The position numbers and the translations under genes were made by a program. The notes beneath the pieces were generated by a model. The model was not told where the DNA came from. It saw only the letters and a program-made list of their open reading frames with translations, and did not search any database. DNA of 52,500 bases. It comes from Pseudomonas guariconensis. Its GTDB lineage: Bacteria; Pseudomonadota; Gammaproteobacteria; Pseudomonadales; Pseudomonadaceae. Positions 38,179 to 46,429 of this stretch are shown piece after piece; the stretch's first letter is position 1; every line of letters begins with the position of its first letter. The DNA lies in assembly GCF_015680235.1 (NCBI RefSeq), contig NZ_JADLJL010000015.1, positions 1 to 52,500 on the forward strand, written 5' to 3'.

Positions 38179-38203
38179 TGAATAATAATGAGCGAAACAT
38201 TCA
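38179..38203. promoter_or_regulatory. TGAAT-N15-ATTCA dyad in sad/LysR divergent region
   Basis: TGAAT at 38179-38183 and ATTCA at 38199-38203 form a dyad in the AT-rich 106-bp region between sad and the LysR gene. LysR proteins bind such spaced dyads, but the half-sites are short. Confidence 0.3.
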
Positions 38204-38219
38204 CGAATGGAGAAAGCCT

Positions 38220-39086
38220 GTGGACCTGGTGCAACTGGAAATCTTCAAGGCCGTGGCTGAGCACGGCAGCATCAGCGCCGCCGCCCAACAGATCCACCGG
38301 GTGCCTTCGAACCTCACCACGCGGATCAAGCAATTGGAGGAAGACCTGGGCGTCGACCTGTTCATCCGCGAGAAAAGCCGCCTGCGCTTGTCGCCGGCGG
38401 GGTGGAACTTCCTCGAGTACACCCGGCGCATCCTCGACCTGGTGCATGAGGCGCGCCTGACCGTGGCGGGGGAGGACCCACAGGGCACCTTCGCCCTGGG
38501 CTCGCTGGAAAGTACCGCAGCGGTGCGAATCCCCGGGCTGTTGGCGGCCTATAACCAGCGCTACCCCAAGGTCGACCTGGACCTGTCCACCGGCCCGTCC
38601 GGGACCATGCTCGAAGGCGTGCTGGCCGGGCGCTTGGTGGCGGCGTTCGTCGATGGCCCGGTGTTGCACCCCACTTTGGAGGGCATGCCGGTGTTCCAGG
38701 AGGAAATGGTCATCATCGCGCCGCTCAACCACGCCCCGGTGGGCCGTGCACGCGATGTGAACGGCGAGAGCATCTATGCCTTTCGCGCCAACTGCTCGTA
38801 CCGCCACCATTTCGAGAACTGGTTCGTCCAGGACCAGGCGGTCCCGGGCAAGATCCATGAAATGGAGTCCTATCACGGCATGCTGGCCTGCGTGAGCGCA
38901 GGTGCCGGCCTGGCCTTGATGCCACGCAGCATGCTCGACAGCATGCCCGGCTGCAGCACGGTGAGCGTCTGGCCGTTGTCCGAGGATTTCCGCTACCTCA
39001 AGACCTGGCTGGTTTGGCGACGGGGTACGGTGTCGCGCAGCCTGAGCATGTTCATCAAGCTGCTCGAAGAGCGTCGGGCGGCCTGA
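38220..39086 (+). CDS. LysR family transcriptional regulator
   Basis: A 288-residue LysR-type regulator with a GTG start; GGAGA lies 7 bases upstream and family similarity begins at residue 1 ([20 protein letters not shown]). The helix-turn-helix covers about 16-36 ([20 protein letters not shown]), followed by a two-lobe effector domain. The '[17 protein letters not shown]' variant is typical of the PtrR-like regulators found beside sad genes. It is divergent from sad and probably regulates it. Confidence 0.9.
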   Translation: MDLVQLEIFKAVAEHGSISAAAQQIHRVPSNLTTRIKQLEEDLGVDLFIREKSRLRLSPAGWNFLEYTRRILDLVHEARLTVAGEDPQGTFALGSLESTAAVRIPGLLAAYNQRYPKVDLDLSTGPSGTMLEGVLAGRLVAAFVDGPVLHPTLEGMPVFQEEMVIIAPLNHAPVGRARDVNGESIYAFRANCSYRHHFENWFVQDQAVPGKIHEMESYHGMLACVSAGAGLALMPRSMLDSMPGCSTVSVWPLSEDFRYLKTWLVWRRGTVSRSLSMFIKLLEERRAA

Positions 39087-39169
39087 CGGGCGGCCCTGTC
39101 TGGCTCGAACGCCACTACTGACGCGACGTCGAACATTGTGTAGACCATCCCTCGAGGGAGGAATGCACC

Positions 39170-39613
39170 ATGCGCAACCATCATTTCGGCTTGTGCGCAG
39201 CGCTGCTGGTGGCCCTGGTCATGCCTTGGACCCTGGCTGCCGCGGCCGACCTCAACGCACCGATCGACCCGCAAGGCGTGCACTTGCAGCCGCAGGAGCA
39301 GAACGGCGTACGCTACCTGCAAGGTGGTATCGGCCAGGACGAGGCCAATGCCTTGCGTCGCACCCCGGGCTATGACTTGCACGTCACCCTGTCGATCGGC
39401 CCCGAAGGCAAGTTCCAGAGCGGCGCCGCAGTGGACATCCAGAATGCCCAAGGCCAGCCGGTGCTGGCATTGCAGGATGTCGGCCCACTGCTGTTCGTGC
39501 AGCTACCGCCAGGGCAATACCGTGTGTCCGGGACCGCCGATGGCGAAACCGTGCAGCAGCAGGTCACGGTGGGTGGCAAGTCGCCGGCCAACGTGAACCT
39601 GCATTGGCGTTAG
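39170..39613 (+). CDS. Small exported protein of unknown function
   Basis: A 147-residue protein with a signal peptide (MRNHHFGLCAALLVALVMPW... cleaved after AAAA). The mature part ends in a beta-sandwich-like stretch, LPPGQYRVSGTADGETVQQ, resembling a carboxypeptidase regulatory-like or SpaA-type fold, which suggests a periplasmic binding or adaptor role. I do not recognise a named family. GGGAGGAA precedes the ATG and is partly inside the 12-base palindrome TCCCTCGAGGGA (39148-39159). A T-tailed terminator follows. Confidence 0.75.
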   Translation: MRNHHFGLCAALLVALVMPWTLAAAADLNAPIDPQGVHLQPQEQNGVRYLQGGIGQDEANALRRTPGYDLHVTLSIGPEGKFQSGAAVDIQNAQGQPVLALQDVGPLLFVQLPPGQYRVSGTADGETVQQQVTVGGKSPANVNLHWR

Positions 39614-39652
39614 CGGGGAAGGGTACATATGTACTCTTTCCGGTTTCTGGAC

Positions 39653-39693
39653 ATAGGCCTGATCCGACTTCATGGATCGGGCCTATATTTTTT
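39653..39693 (+). terminator. Rho-independent terminator
   Basis: ATAGGCCTGATCC (39653-39665) pairs with GGATCGGGCCTAT (39674-39686), with one G-T pair and an 8-base loop, followed by ATTTTTT. It ends the transcript of the small exported protein. Confidence 0.85.
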
Positions 39694-39753
39694 GAACGAT
39701 CCTGGATGCGTGCGCTTCTGATACTTCAGTGAGGCGCCTGCCGGAGTATGGCC

Positions 39754-40500
39754 ATGAACCTGGAGATCCAGCTGCAGTCCATGCACGACCGTGGGTACGT
39801 GCTGATTCCGGGAGTCCTGGAACCGCTGCGCATAGCCTTGCTGCGATGCGCCATCGACGACTTGCAGCCGCTGCATTGGGATTACCAGGGGCTGTTGGAG
39901 CATTACAAGTGCGTCTTCAATCGCGACCCGCTGTGGCTATCGTTTCTCGACCTGCCACCGTTGGTCGAGTTGGCCGAGGCCGCGCTGGGCGCCGATTGTC
40001 ATGTGATTGGCCAGACTGCCTGGCGCAGCCATCCGGGATATCCCGGCATGGGGTTGCACCTGGATTACCTGCCCATGGAAGTGCCCGACTGGATCCGCGC
40101 TCGTGAAGATTTCAGCCAGCCGGCGCAGATTCTCACGGCCCAGGTGTACCTGTGCGACATCGACGATGCCGTGGGGCCGACCTGGATCGTGCCCGGTAGC
40201 CACCGTGCCGGTCGACCGCCCCGTGAGGGCGAGGACAGCTGGCTGGGGCAGGCGGCGCGGGCGGTGCTGTGCCAGGCCGGCGATGCACTGGTGTTTCGCA
40301 GCGATGTCTGGCACTGCGGTGGGGCCAACAGCAGTGGCGGGCAGGTCCGTGACATGCTTCAGGTGCACTACGGCCGGCGCATGGTGGCGCAGAAGTTTTC
40401 GCCGTATTTGACGTGGCAGTTCAACCCCGAAGTATTGCAGGCGGCGACACCTCGGCAACGGCGTTTGTTGGGCGAACATGAGGAGTCGGTCTATGACTGA
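39754..40500 (+). CDS. Phytanoyl-CoA dioxygenase (PhyH) family protein
   Basis: A 248-residue Fe(II)/2-oxoglutarate-dependent oxygenase. The iron-binding HxD lies in GLHLDYLPME and the distal histidine in FRSDVWHCGG; an arginine for 2-oxoglutarate is plausible in QVRDMLQVHY. The start at 39754 is preferred because CGGAG lies 8 bases upstream; the ATG two codons earlier (39748) is too close. The substrate is unknown: relatives hydroxylate small metabolites or natural-product precursors, but no biosynthetic genes are adjacent. Confidence 0.82.
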   Translation: MNLEIQLQSMHDRGYVLIPGVLEPLRIALLRCAIDDLQPLHWDYQGLLEHYKCVFNRDPLWLSFLDLPPLVELAEAALGADCHVIGQTAWRSHPGYPGMGLHLDYLPMEVPDWIRAREDFSQPAQILTAQVYLCDIDDAVGPTWIVPGSHRAGRPPREGEDSWLGQAARAVLCQAGDALVFRSDVWHCGGANSSGGQVRDMLQVHYGRRMVAQKFSPYLTWQFNPEVLQAATPRQRRLLGEHEESVYD

Positions 40501-40722
40501 TCGGGCATTAGTTACAAAAACGCAACAGTGTGTCTTCGACCATAGTGGCAAATAAGTTTCAACTTTCTGTTTAACTGGTCGATAATCCAAAAAGTATTAC
40601 GTCTTGTTACTTGGATGCTCCAGGATCGACAAGCAAAAACGAGGGGCACGAGCCCCCGATTGGCAACAGGCCGGCAGGCATTGCACCGGCTTGTCCGTGA
40701 AGACCATCAGGAGATGTCATTG

Positions 40723-41244
40723 ATGAAAACCCGTCTCGCCGCTTCGCTGGCCGCCGCCGTCCTGGCTCTGGCCGGCGCCAACATGGCCCAAGCCGCCCAA
40801 GTGTCCGGCGCCGTTGGTGCCACCGGCCAAGGCGACATGACTTACCGCATCGGCCTTTCGTTCGACTGGGACAAGAAGTGGTTCGAAAGCAACACGGGCC
40901 ACCTGACCGGCTATTGGGATGCGGCCTACACCTACTGGGAGGGCGGTGAAGCCAGTGGTGCCCACTCGCTGTCGTTCAGCCCGGTGTTCGTTTATGAATT
41001 CAGCGGTTTCACCTATACCCCGTTCATCGAGGCGGGTATTGGCCTTGCCGCGTTCTCCAAGACCGATGTAGGCGACCAGCGCCTGGGGTCTTCGGTCAAC
41101 TTCGAAGACCGCATCGGTTTTGGCTTGAAGTTGCCGCAAGAGCAGAAGATCGGGATTCGCGCAATGCACTATTCCAATGCCGGCCTGAAGCAGCCTAACG
41201 ACGGTATCGAATCGTATTCGCTGTACTACAGCAAAGGCTTCTAA
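40723..41244 (+). CDS. pagL: Lipid A 3-O-deacylase PagL
   Basis: An outer-membrane beta-barrel enzyme of 173 residues that removes the 3-O acyl chain from lipid A. The signal peptide ends at about residue 23 (NMAQA). The catalytic triad is intact: H149 and S151 in MHYSNAG, and E163 in NDGIESY, the same positions as in the 173-residue P. aeruginosa precursor. The protein ends in an aromatic residue (KGF), as usual for outer-membrane barrels. The start at 40723 has AGGAG 9 bases upstream; an ATG at 40714 is too close. The 222-bp upstream region is AT-rich and a REP cluster follows directly. Confidence 0.93.
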   Translation: MKTRLAASLAAAVLALAGANMAQAAQVSGAVGATGQGDMTYRIGLSFDWDKKWFESNTGHLTGYWDAAYTYWEGGEASGAHSLSFSPVFVYEFSGFTYTPFIEAGIGLAAFSKTDVGDQRLGSSVNFEDRIGFGLKLPQEQKIGIRAMHYSNAGLKQPNDGIESYSLYYSKGF

Positions 41245-41255
41245 TCTCCTCTTTA

Positions 41256-41436
41256 TGTAGGAGCGGCCTTGTGCCGCGATCGGCTGCGCAGCAGCCATGA
41301 AGCCTGCCACTTCGATTTCGCAGGCTATCGTGCTCGCAGGTTTTGCGGCTGCCATGCAGCCGATCGCGGCACAAGGCCGCTCCTACAGAGGGGGGGCGGG
41401 CCTGTGGGAGCGGGCTTGCCCCGCGATTGCGGCTGC
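41256..41436. repeat. REP cluster with 32-bp perfect inverted repeat
   Basis: A unit at 41256-41287 (core GAGCGGCCTTGTGCCGCGAT) recurs exactly inverted at 41356-41387, and a third unit of the GCGGGCTTGCCCCGCGATT class lies at 41402-41436. The cluster separates pagL from the convergent stress-protein gene and probably acts as a strong transcript end. Confidence 0.85.
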
Positions 41437-41440
41437 AGCA

Positions 41441-42331
41441 TCAGCGCACTGCCTTGATCGCCAGCACGTTGCACAGCGGGTGTTCCACCACATGGGCTGT
41501 GGTCCCGCCGAGGAACGTGCGCATCGCATCGTGCCGGTGGCTGCCCATGACGATCACGTCCGCCCGGCTGTGGCTGACGAATTGGGCGATTTCCCGTATG
41601 GCCGGCCCTTCGAGGAAGTGCCTGCGCTCCAGGTCGATCTGGTGATGATCGCCCAGGCGGTTGAAGGCTGCCCGCTGGGCGGTGCGTACGCTGCCATCGA
41701 AGCCTGGCATGGTCACGGTACCGGCACCGAAGTCGGCGATATGGGTCTTGGCCGCATCGCACACATGCAACAGGTGCAGCTCGGCATTGCACTGCAAGGC
41801 CAGGGCATGGGCGCAGCGGATTACCTGTTCATCCAGGTGCTCGGCACCTTCGTGGCAGTTCAGGTCCACCGCGGCGGCGATCTGCCGGGGCAGCGGCAGG
41901 CGGATATCGCTGACCAGGTGCACGGCGATCGGGCTGTCCTTGAGCAGTTGCCAGTCCAGGGGCGTCACCAGCAGGCGCTTGAGCACCGGCTCGTGCTGCA
42001 CATCCTTGACCAACAGGTCACAGCCCAGGTGCTCGACCTGTTCCAGCACGCTGCCCAACGGGTCGCGGGTGAGCAGCAGTTCGGTGGACACATCCAGCCC
42101 GGCAGTGCGTAGCTGCTCGGCCTCGTCGGCCAACCATTGGCGGTTGTGCTCGAGCAGGCGCTCACGTTCGCGGCTGTCGCTCATCAAGCCAAAGGTGTCG
42201 ACATCATCGACGAACACGTTGATATCCAGCAGTGCGCCGCTGGACTCGGCCAGCGCCGCCGCCCGCTGCAGGGCAGGGGTGTGGCGCATCTGCGGTCCGA
42301 GCATCACGAACAATCGCTTGAACTGGCTCAT
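41441..42331 (-). CDS. Universal stress protein, tandem UspA domains
   Basis: A 296-residue cytoplasmic protein with two UspA domains. The first begins FKRLFVMLGPQ and the second at about 155 with IAAAVDLNCHEGAEHLDEQV; the C-terminal one carries the ATP-binding pattern VMGSHRHDAMRTFLGGTTAH with VVEHPLCNVLAI, so nucleotide binding is likely there. The start at 42331 has GGAGG upstream. Its role is general stress endurance. It is divergent from the HisN-type gene. Confidence 0.88.
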   Translation of the reverse strand: MSQFKRLFVMLGPQMRHTPALQRAAALAESSGALLDINVFVDDVDTFGLMSDSRERERLLEHNRQWLADEAEQLRTAGLDVSTELLLTRDPLGSVLEQVEHLGCDLLVKDVQHEPVLKRLLVTPLDWQLLKDSPIAVHLVSDIRLPLPRQIAAAVDLNCHEGAEHLDEQVIRCAHALALQCNAELHLLHVCDAAKTHIADFGAGTVTMPGFDGSVRTAQRAAFNRLGDHHQIDLERRHFLEGPAIREIAQFVSHSRADVIVMGSHRHDAMRTFLGGTTAHVVEHPLCNVLAIKAVR

Positions 42332-42492
42332 CTCATACCTCCACGTGCGGCAGCCCCCCCTTTCTGCCAGCGCTGGTTGTCCGGGCCAAGTGGCCGAATC
42401 CCTCATTCAGTCTAGACCCTGCCGGCAGACCAGCCGGCGCATCGGGACCTGGGGTATGATGCGAGCCCTTTCTCCACATCGAGGCCCGATCC

Positions 42493-43284
42493 ATGTCCCT
42501 GAGCGTTGAACAGATTGGCGAATTCCGCGCTTTCGCCGAGCAGCTGGCCGATGTCGCCGCCGCGGCGATCCAGCCGCATTTCCGTGCAAACCTGGACGTC
42601 GAGGACAAGGGCGGGCGCCTGTACGACCCGGTGACCGTGGCCGACAAGGCTGCCGAGGACGCCATGCGCGAGCAGATCCTCGCCCGTTACCCGGAGCACG
42701 GCATTCTCGGCGAGGAACACGGCGCTGCCGTCGGTAGCAGCCCGCTGACCTGGGTACTGGATCCGATCGACGGCACCCGCGCGTTCATCACCGGCCTGCC
42801 GCTGTGGGGTACGCTGATCGCCCTGAACGACGGCTCGCGCCCGGTCGTGGGAGTGATGAACCAGCCCTTCACCGGTGAACGTTTCGTCGGTACCCCGGCC
42901 GGCGCCTGGCGCAGCGGCACGCCGCTCAAGACCCGAGCCTGCTCCGACCTGGCCGCGGCCACGCTGATGTGCACCACCCCTGACATGTTCGACACGCCCG
43001 AACGCAAGGCAGCCTTCGAGGCCGTGGCAGGGAAGGCGCGGTTGATGCGCTACGGTGGCGACTGCTACGCGTACTGCATGTTGGCCTCGGGCTTCGTCGA
43101 TGTGATCGTCGAGGCCAGCCTGCAGCCGTACGACGTACAGGCACTGATGCCGATTATCGAAGGCGCGGGCGGGGTGATCACTGCTTGGGACGGCAGCTCG
43201 GCGCAGAACGGCGGTTGTGTGGTGGCCTGTGGCGACCCGGCGTTGCATGCGCAGGTGGTGGAGATGTTGCGTCACGCCATGTGA
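42493..43284 (+). CDS. Histidinol-phosphatase-like inositol monophosphatase family protein
   Basis: A 263-residue Mg-dependent phosphatase. Metal site residues are in ILGEEHG and WVLDPIDGTRAF, and a third in YDVQALMPIIEGAGG. The GTRAFITGLPLWGTLIAL stretch and overall length match the HisN group, which hydrolyses L-histidinol phosphate; an inositol or other sugar phosphatase role remains possible. It stands apart from other histidine genes. GAGG precedes the ATG. Confidence 0.85.
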   Translation: MSLSVEQIGEFRAFAEQLADVAAAAIQPHFRANLDVEDKGGRLYDPVTVADKAAEDAMREQILARYPEHGILGEEHGAAVGSSPLTWVLDPIDGTRAFITGLPLWGTLIALNDGSRPVVGVMNQPFTGERFVGTPAGAWRSGTPLKTRACSDLAAATLMCTTPDMFDTPERKAAFEAVAGKARLMRYGGDCYAYCMLASGFVDVIVEASLQPYDVQALMPIIEGAGGVITAWDGSSAQNGGCVVACGDPALHAQVVEMLRHAM

Positions 43285-43308
43285 CATGGGAGGAGACTGT
43301 ACTGCCTT

Positions 43309-43334
43309 CATCGCGGGACAAGCCCGCTCCCACA
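43309..43334. repeat. Single REP-type unit
   Basis: A unit with core ATCGCGGGACAAGCCCGCTC and tail CCACA lies 25 bp after the phosphatase stop. It stands alone, without an inverted partner. Confidence 0.75.
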
Positions 43335-43546
43335 GAGGTGGGTTGTTCTCTGCGCGGCAGCGCAGCCTGAAGGGCTGGGTGATCTCTTACAAGAACCGCA
43401 CAATCCAATGGTTATGCGGTGTGCTAGGTGAGCAGGCTTGAAGTACCTTTGGCCTATCCATCGCACTTTTTCGCATTTACGGGCTCTATCCATGGCCAGG
43501 CTGGGCCGATGTCCGCCCCAGCCGTTGACCCCAGACCCCGGTGCCG

Positions 43547-44278
43547 ATGGTTGTATCACTGCTAAAACCTTCCTTGCGCCTGCTTTTGGCAGGCGCCACG
43601 CTCGCCCTGTGCGCCTGCACCCAGGAGCAGGGCCGCGACATCATCACCCAGTTCGGTGACGGCAAGCCCAGCGAGCTGTTCCAGACCAGCGTCGATCGCA
43701 TGGCGACCCTGGCCATGCGCGACAACCTGCAGAGCCTGTACCTGCTGATGAACAAGCTCTACCAGCGCAACCCCAGCCAATGGAAACTCTCAGGCTACCT
43801 CGATGCTGCCACCGCCGAGCGGCAGATCCGCCTGGCCATCGAGCAGCGCCAGCCGTTGCCTCAATTGGGCAACCGCCGCGACCTGGCGGCCTTGAGCTAT
43901 GCCTTGAGCCCGGAATTTCGCGGCGACCGGGTCGGTGCATTCATCTATGCCATCGGCAGCATGGTGATCACCGCCCACGGCGGGCGCACCGAGTTCTACA
44001 TGACCGACACCATCGACCCGCTGTTCATCAACAACGCTGCGGGCAATATCGAGAAGGCTACCTGGATGCTCAGCCAGCGCCAGGATGCCAACGGGGTGTT
44101 GCTGTTGTTCTCCAACGAGATCTCCGAAGAAGGCAGCAACCTGAGCTTCGCCGTGGAGTTCGGCAAGATCGTGGCGCGGCTAGACCTGCTGGCACAGATG
44201 CTCGACGAACGCTACCGGCGCATCGGCCTGAATTATGCCCAGAGCCTGCTGCTGATGAACTTCCTGCCGGTACAGTAG
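43547..44278 (+). CDS. Uncharacterised lipoprotein
   Basis: A 243-residue exported protein with a lipoprotein signal (LLLAGATLALCAC, lipobox LALC or LCAC). The mature part is helical, with conserved-looking runs DRMATLAMRDNLQSLYLLMN and GAFIYAIGSMVITAHGGRTE, and a late alpha-helical segment. I do not recognise the family. The ATG at 43547 is chosen over a GTG at 43541; neither has a clear ribosome-binding sequence. It precedes the AEC transporter gene by 106 bp. Confidence 0.78.
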   Translation: MVVSLLKPSLRLLLAGATLALCACTQEQGRDIITQFGDGKPSELFQTSVDRMATLAMRDNLQSLYLLMNKLYQRNPSQWKLSGYLDAATAERQIRLAIEQRQPLPQLGNRRDLAALSYALSPEFRGDRVGAFIYAIGSMVITAHGGRTEFYMTDTIDPLFINNAAGNIEKATWMLSQRQDANGVLLLFSNEISEEGSNLSFAVEFGKIVARLDLLAQMLDERYRRIGLNYAQSLLLMNFLPVQ

Positions 44279-44384
44279 AGCCCTCGAACGATCAGCTGGC
44301 GTCGCGACCAGGATATCTCCCACAGGGTGGGCGCTACCCGCATAATACGCAGCCTTTTCTCATACCGGATTCAGGAACCCCTCC

Positions 44385-45260
44385 ATGCTGGCTTCGCTGT
44401 TCGCCGTCCTGGCCCCCGTGTTCATCGTCGCCGGCATCGGCTATGCCTGGGCCCGCCGTGGCCAGGACTACCCGACCGAATTCATCGCCCGCATCGTCAT
44501 GGTGGTCGGCACGCCGTCGCTGGTGCTTTCCACCCTGAGTCGCACCCAGCTGGACCCGGCGGCCTTCACCAGCATGGCCCTGGCCTGCGTGCTGTGCATG
44601 CTCGGCATGGCCCTGGCCGGTTTCATCGTCAGCCGTGCCAGCGGCCAGCATTGGCGCGTGCTGATGCCGGCGTTCATGTTCCCCAACACCGGCAACATGG
44701 GGTTACCGATCAGCCTGTATGCCTTCGGCGAGCATGGCCTGGCCCTGGCCGTGGCGTTCTTCCTGACCTTGTCGATCTTCCAGTTCACTCTGGGCATCGC
44801 CATGTCCGGTGCCAGCGCCTCATTCAAGGCGCTGCTGCGCAACCCCATCGTGATCAGCCTGGCCGCGGCCTTGCCCATCATCTTCCTGGACCTTGAACTG
44901 CCACGCTGGCTGGCCAATACCGCCGACCTGCTGGGCGGCATGACCATCCCGCTGATGCTGCTGACCCTAGGGGTCTCCCTGGCCAGCATCCGCCTGCACC
45001 ACGTGGGCAGCGGCCTGTTGCTCGGTGGCCTGCGCATCGTGCTGGGTGCTGCGGTGGGCTGGGGCGTCGGCACGGCGCTGGGCCTGGAGCCGCTGGAGCG
45101 GGCGGTGCTGGTGGTGCAGTCGTCGATGCCGGTGGCAGTGTTCAACTACCTGCTCGCGGTGCGCGCCAATCGCCAGCCGGAGCAGGTGGCGAACCTGGTG
45201 ATGTGCTCGACGGTATTGTCGTTCGCCTGGCTGCCTGCCGTGCTGGCCTGGTGGCTTTAG
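44385..45260 (+). CDS. AEC family (auxin efflux carrier-like) transporter
   Basis: A 291-residue inner-membrane protein with about ten helices in two inverted halves. FPNTGNMGLPISLYAFGEHG near residue 100 carries the proline-containing cross-over of the family, and VQSSMPVAVFNYLLAVR is its counterpart in the second half. Bacterial members export or import small carboxylates such as malonate or malate; the substrate here is unknown. AGGA precedes the ATG. It is convergent with the efflux pair. Confidence 0.87.
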   Translation: MLASLFAVLAPVFIVAGIGYAWARRGQDYPTEFIARIVMVVGTPSLVLSTLSRTQLDPAAFTSMALACVLCMLGMALAGFIVSRASGQHWRVLMPAFMFPNTGNMGLPISLYAFGEHGLALAVAFFLTLSIFQFTLGIAMSGASASFKALLRNPIVISLAAALPIIFLDLELPRWLANTADLLGGMTIPLMLLTLGVSLASIRLHHVGSGLLLGGLRIVLGAAVGWGVGTALGLEPLERAVLVVQSSMPVAVFNYLLAVRANRQPEQVANLVMCSTVLSFAWLPAVLAWWL

Positions 45261-45301
45261 GCCGACAGTCGGTGAACGGTCACGGCATCGGGCGTTGCGG
45301 G

Positions 45302-46429
45302 CTACTGCGCGGTATCGATACTCACCACCACCGACATCCCCGGCCGCAGGCGCTTGGCCTCCGGCTGGTCGGGGTCGACGGTGATGCGCACTGGGATGCG
45401 CTGAGCGATCTTGACGAAATTGCCGGTGGCATTGTCCGCCTGCAGCAACGCGAACTCCGAGCCGGTGGCCGGCGAGATCTGCTGCACATGCCCGTGCAGC
45501 TTGAGGTGGTTCAACGCATCCACGGTGAAGGTCGCCGGCTGGCCGATGCGCACATTGGCCATCTGGGTCTCCTTCATGTTGGCGATCACCCACAAAGTCT
45601 CAGGCACCAACGCCATCAACTGCGCGCCGGAATTGACATACGCCCCCAGGCGCGTGCCGATCTGCCCCAGCTGGCCGTCGCGTGGCGCGGTGACCCGGGT
45701 GTTGTCCAGGTCGATGCGTGCCAGCTCCACAGCCGCCTTGGCATTTTCCACCGAGGCTTCCAGCGACGCATGGTTGACCACCACCGTTTCCCGGTCCTGG
45801 CGAGCGATCTCCAGGGCCGCCTTGGCCTGTGCCAGGCTGGCCACCGCAGCGGCATGGCTGGCCCGGGCCAGGTCCAGCTCGCGGCGTGACACTGAGCCGT
45901 CGCTGATCAGTGCCTGGTTGCGACGCAGGTCGGCGCGGGCCTTGTCGGCCTGGGCACCGGCATCGGTGATGGCCGCCTGGCGCTGGGCGATGGTGGCTTC
46001 GGCGCTCCTGCGCTGCTGCAGGTTGTTGGCCAGGGCCGCCTGCTGCTGCTTCAACTGGGCGATGGCCTGGGCCAGGCGCTGCTTGTAGATGCGGTCGTCC
46101 AGCTGCACCAGCAGGTCGCCATGCTTGACGAACTGGAAGTCATGCACCGGCACGTCGACGATATAGCCGGCCAGCTGCGGCCCGATGATCGTCACCTGAC
46201 CGCGCACCAGTGCGTTCTCGGTGCTCTCGATGGCGCTACCGAACGGCGGCAGGCGCCAGGCGTAGAGCACCAGCAGCACGCCGGCCAGGGCCACGCAGGC
46301 GAAGCTGATCGAGGAAAGGATACGCACCCGCCGGGTGCGCACCGGGCTGCCGGGCTCGCTGGGCGGCGCGGTGCCTTCGGGCGTTTCGGCAAGGGCGGTG
46401 GTGGTCGTGGACTGGGTCGGTTGTGTCAT
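45302..46429 (-). CDS. HlyD/EmrA family membrane fusion protein
   Basis: A 375-residue periplasmic adaptor. A proline- and threonine-rich cytoplasmic lead (1-33) is followed by one membrane helix (about 38-58), a biotinyl-lipoyl-like half (VRGQVTIIGPQLAGYIVDV), a long coiled-coil hairpin of A/Q/R-rich repeats (about 110-230) and the second lipoyl half and beta-barrel (VTAPRDGQLGQIGTRLGAYV). It links an inner-membrane exporter to an outer-membrane channel, which is not encoded here. It overlaps the exporter gene by 4 bases. Confidence 0.9.
   Translation of the reverse strand: MTQPTQSTTTTALAETPEGTAPPSEPGSPVRTRRVRILSSISFACVALAGVLLVLYAWRLPPFGSAIESTENALVRGQVTIIGPQLAGYIVDVPVHDFQFVKHGDLLVQLDDRIYKQRLAQAIAQLKQQQAALANNLQQRRSAEATIAQRQAAITDAGAQADKARADLRRNQALISDGSVSRRELDLARASHAAAVASLAQAKAALEIARQDRETVVVNHASLEASVENAKAAVELARIDLDNTRVTAPRDGQLGQIGTRLGAYVNSGAQLMALVPETLWVIANMKETQMANVRIGQPATFTVDALNHLKLHGHVQQISPATGSEFALLQADNATGNFVKIAQRIPVRITVDPDQPEAKRLRPGMSVVVSIDTAQ

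Noticed and set aside
40580..40600. PhoP-box-like TGTTTA-N5-TCGATA before pagL
   Set aside because: The second half-site matches only 3 of 6 positions.
40643..40656. GGGGC-ACGA-GCCCC hairpin in the pagL leader
   Set aside because: Short stem with no T-tract; not enough to call a terminator or riboswitch.
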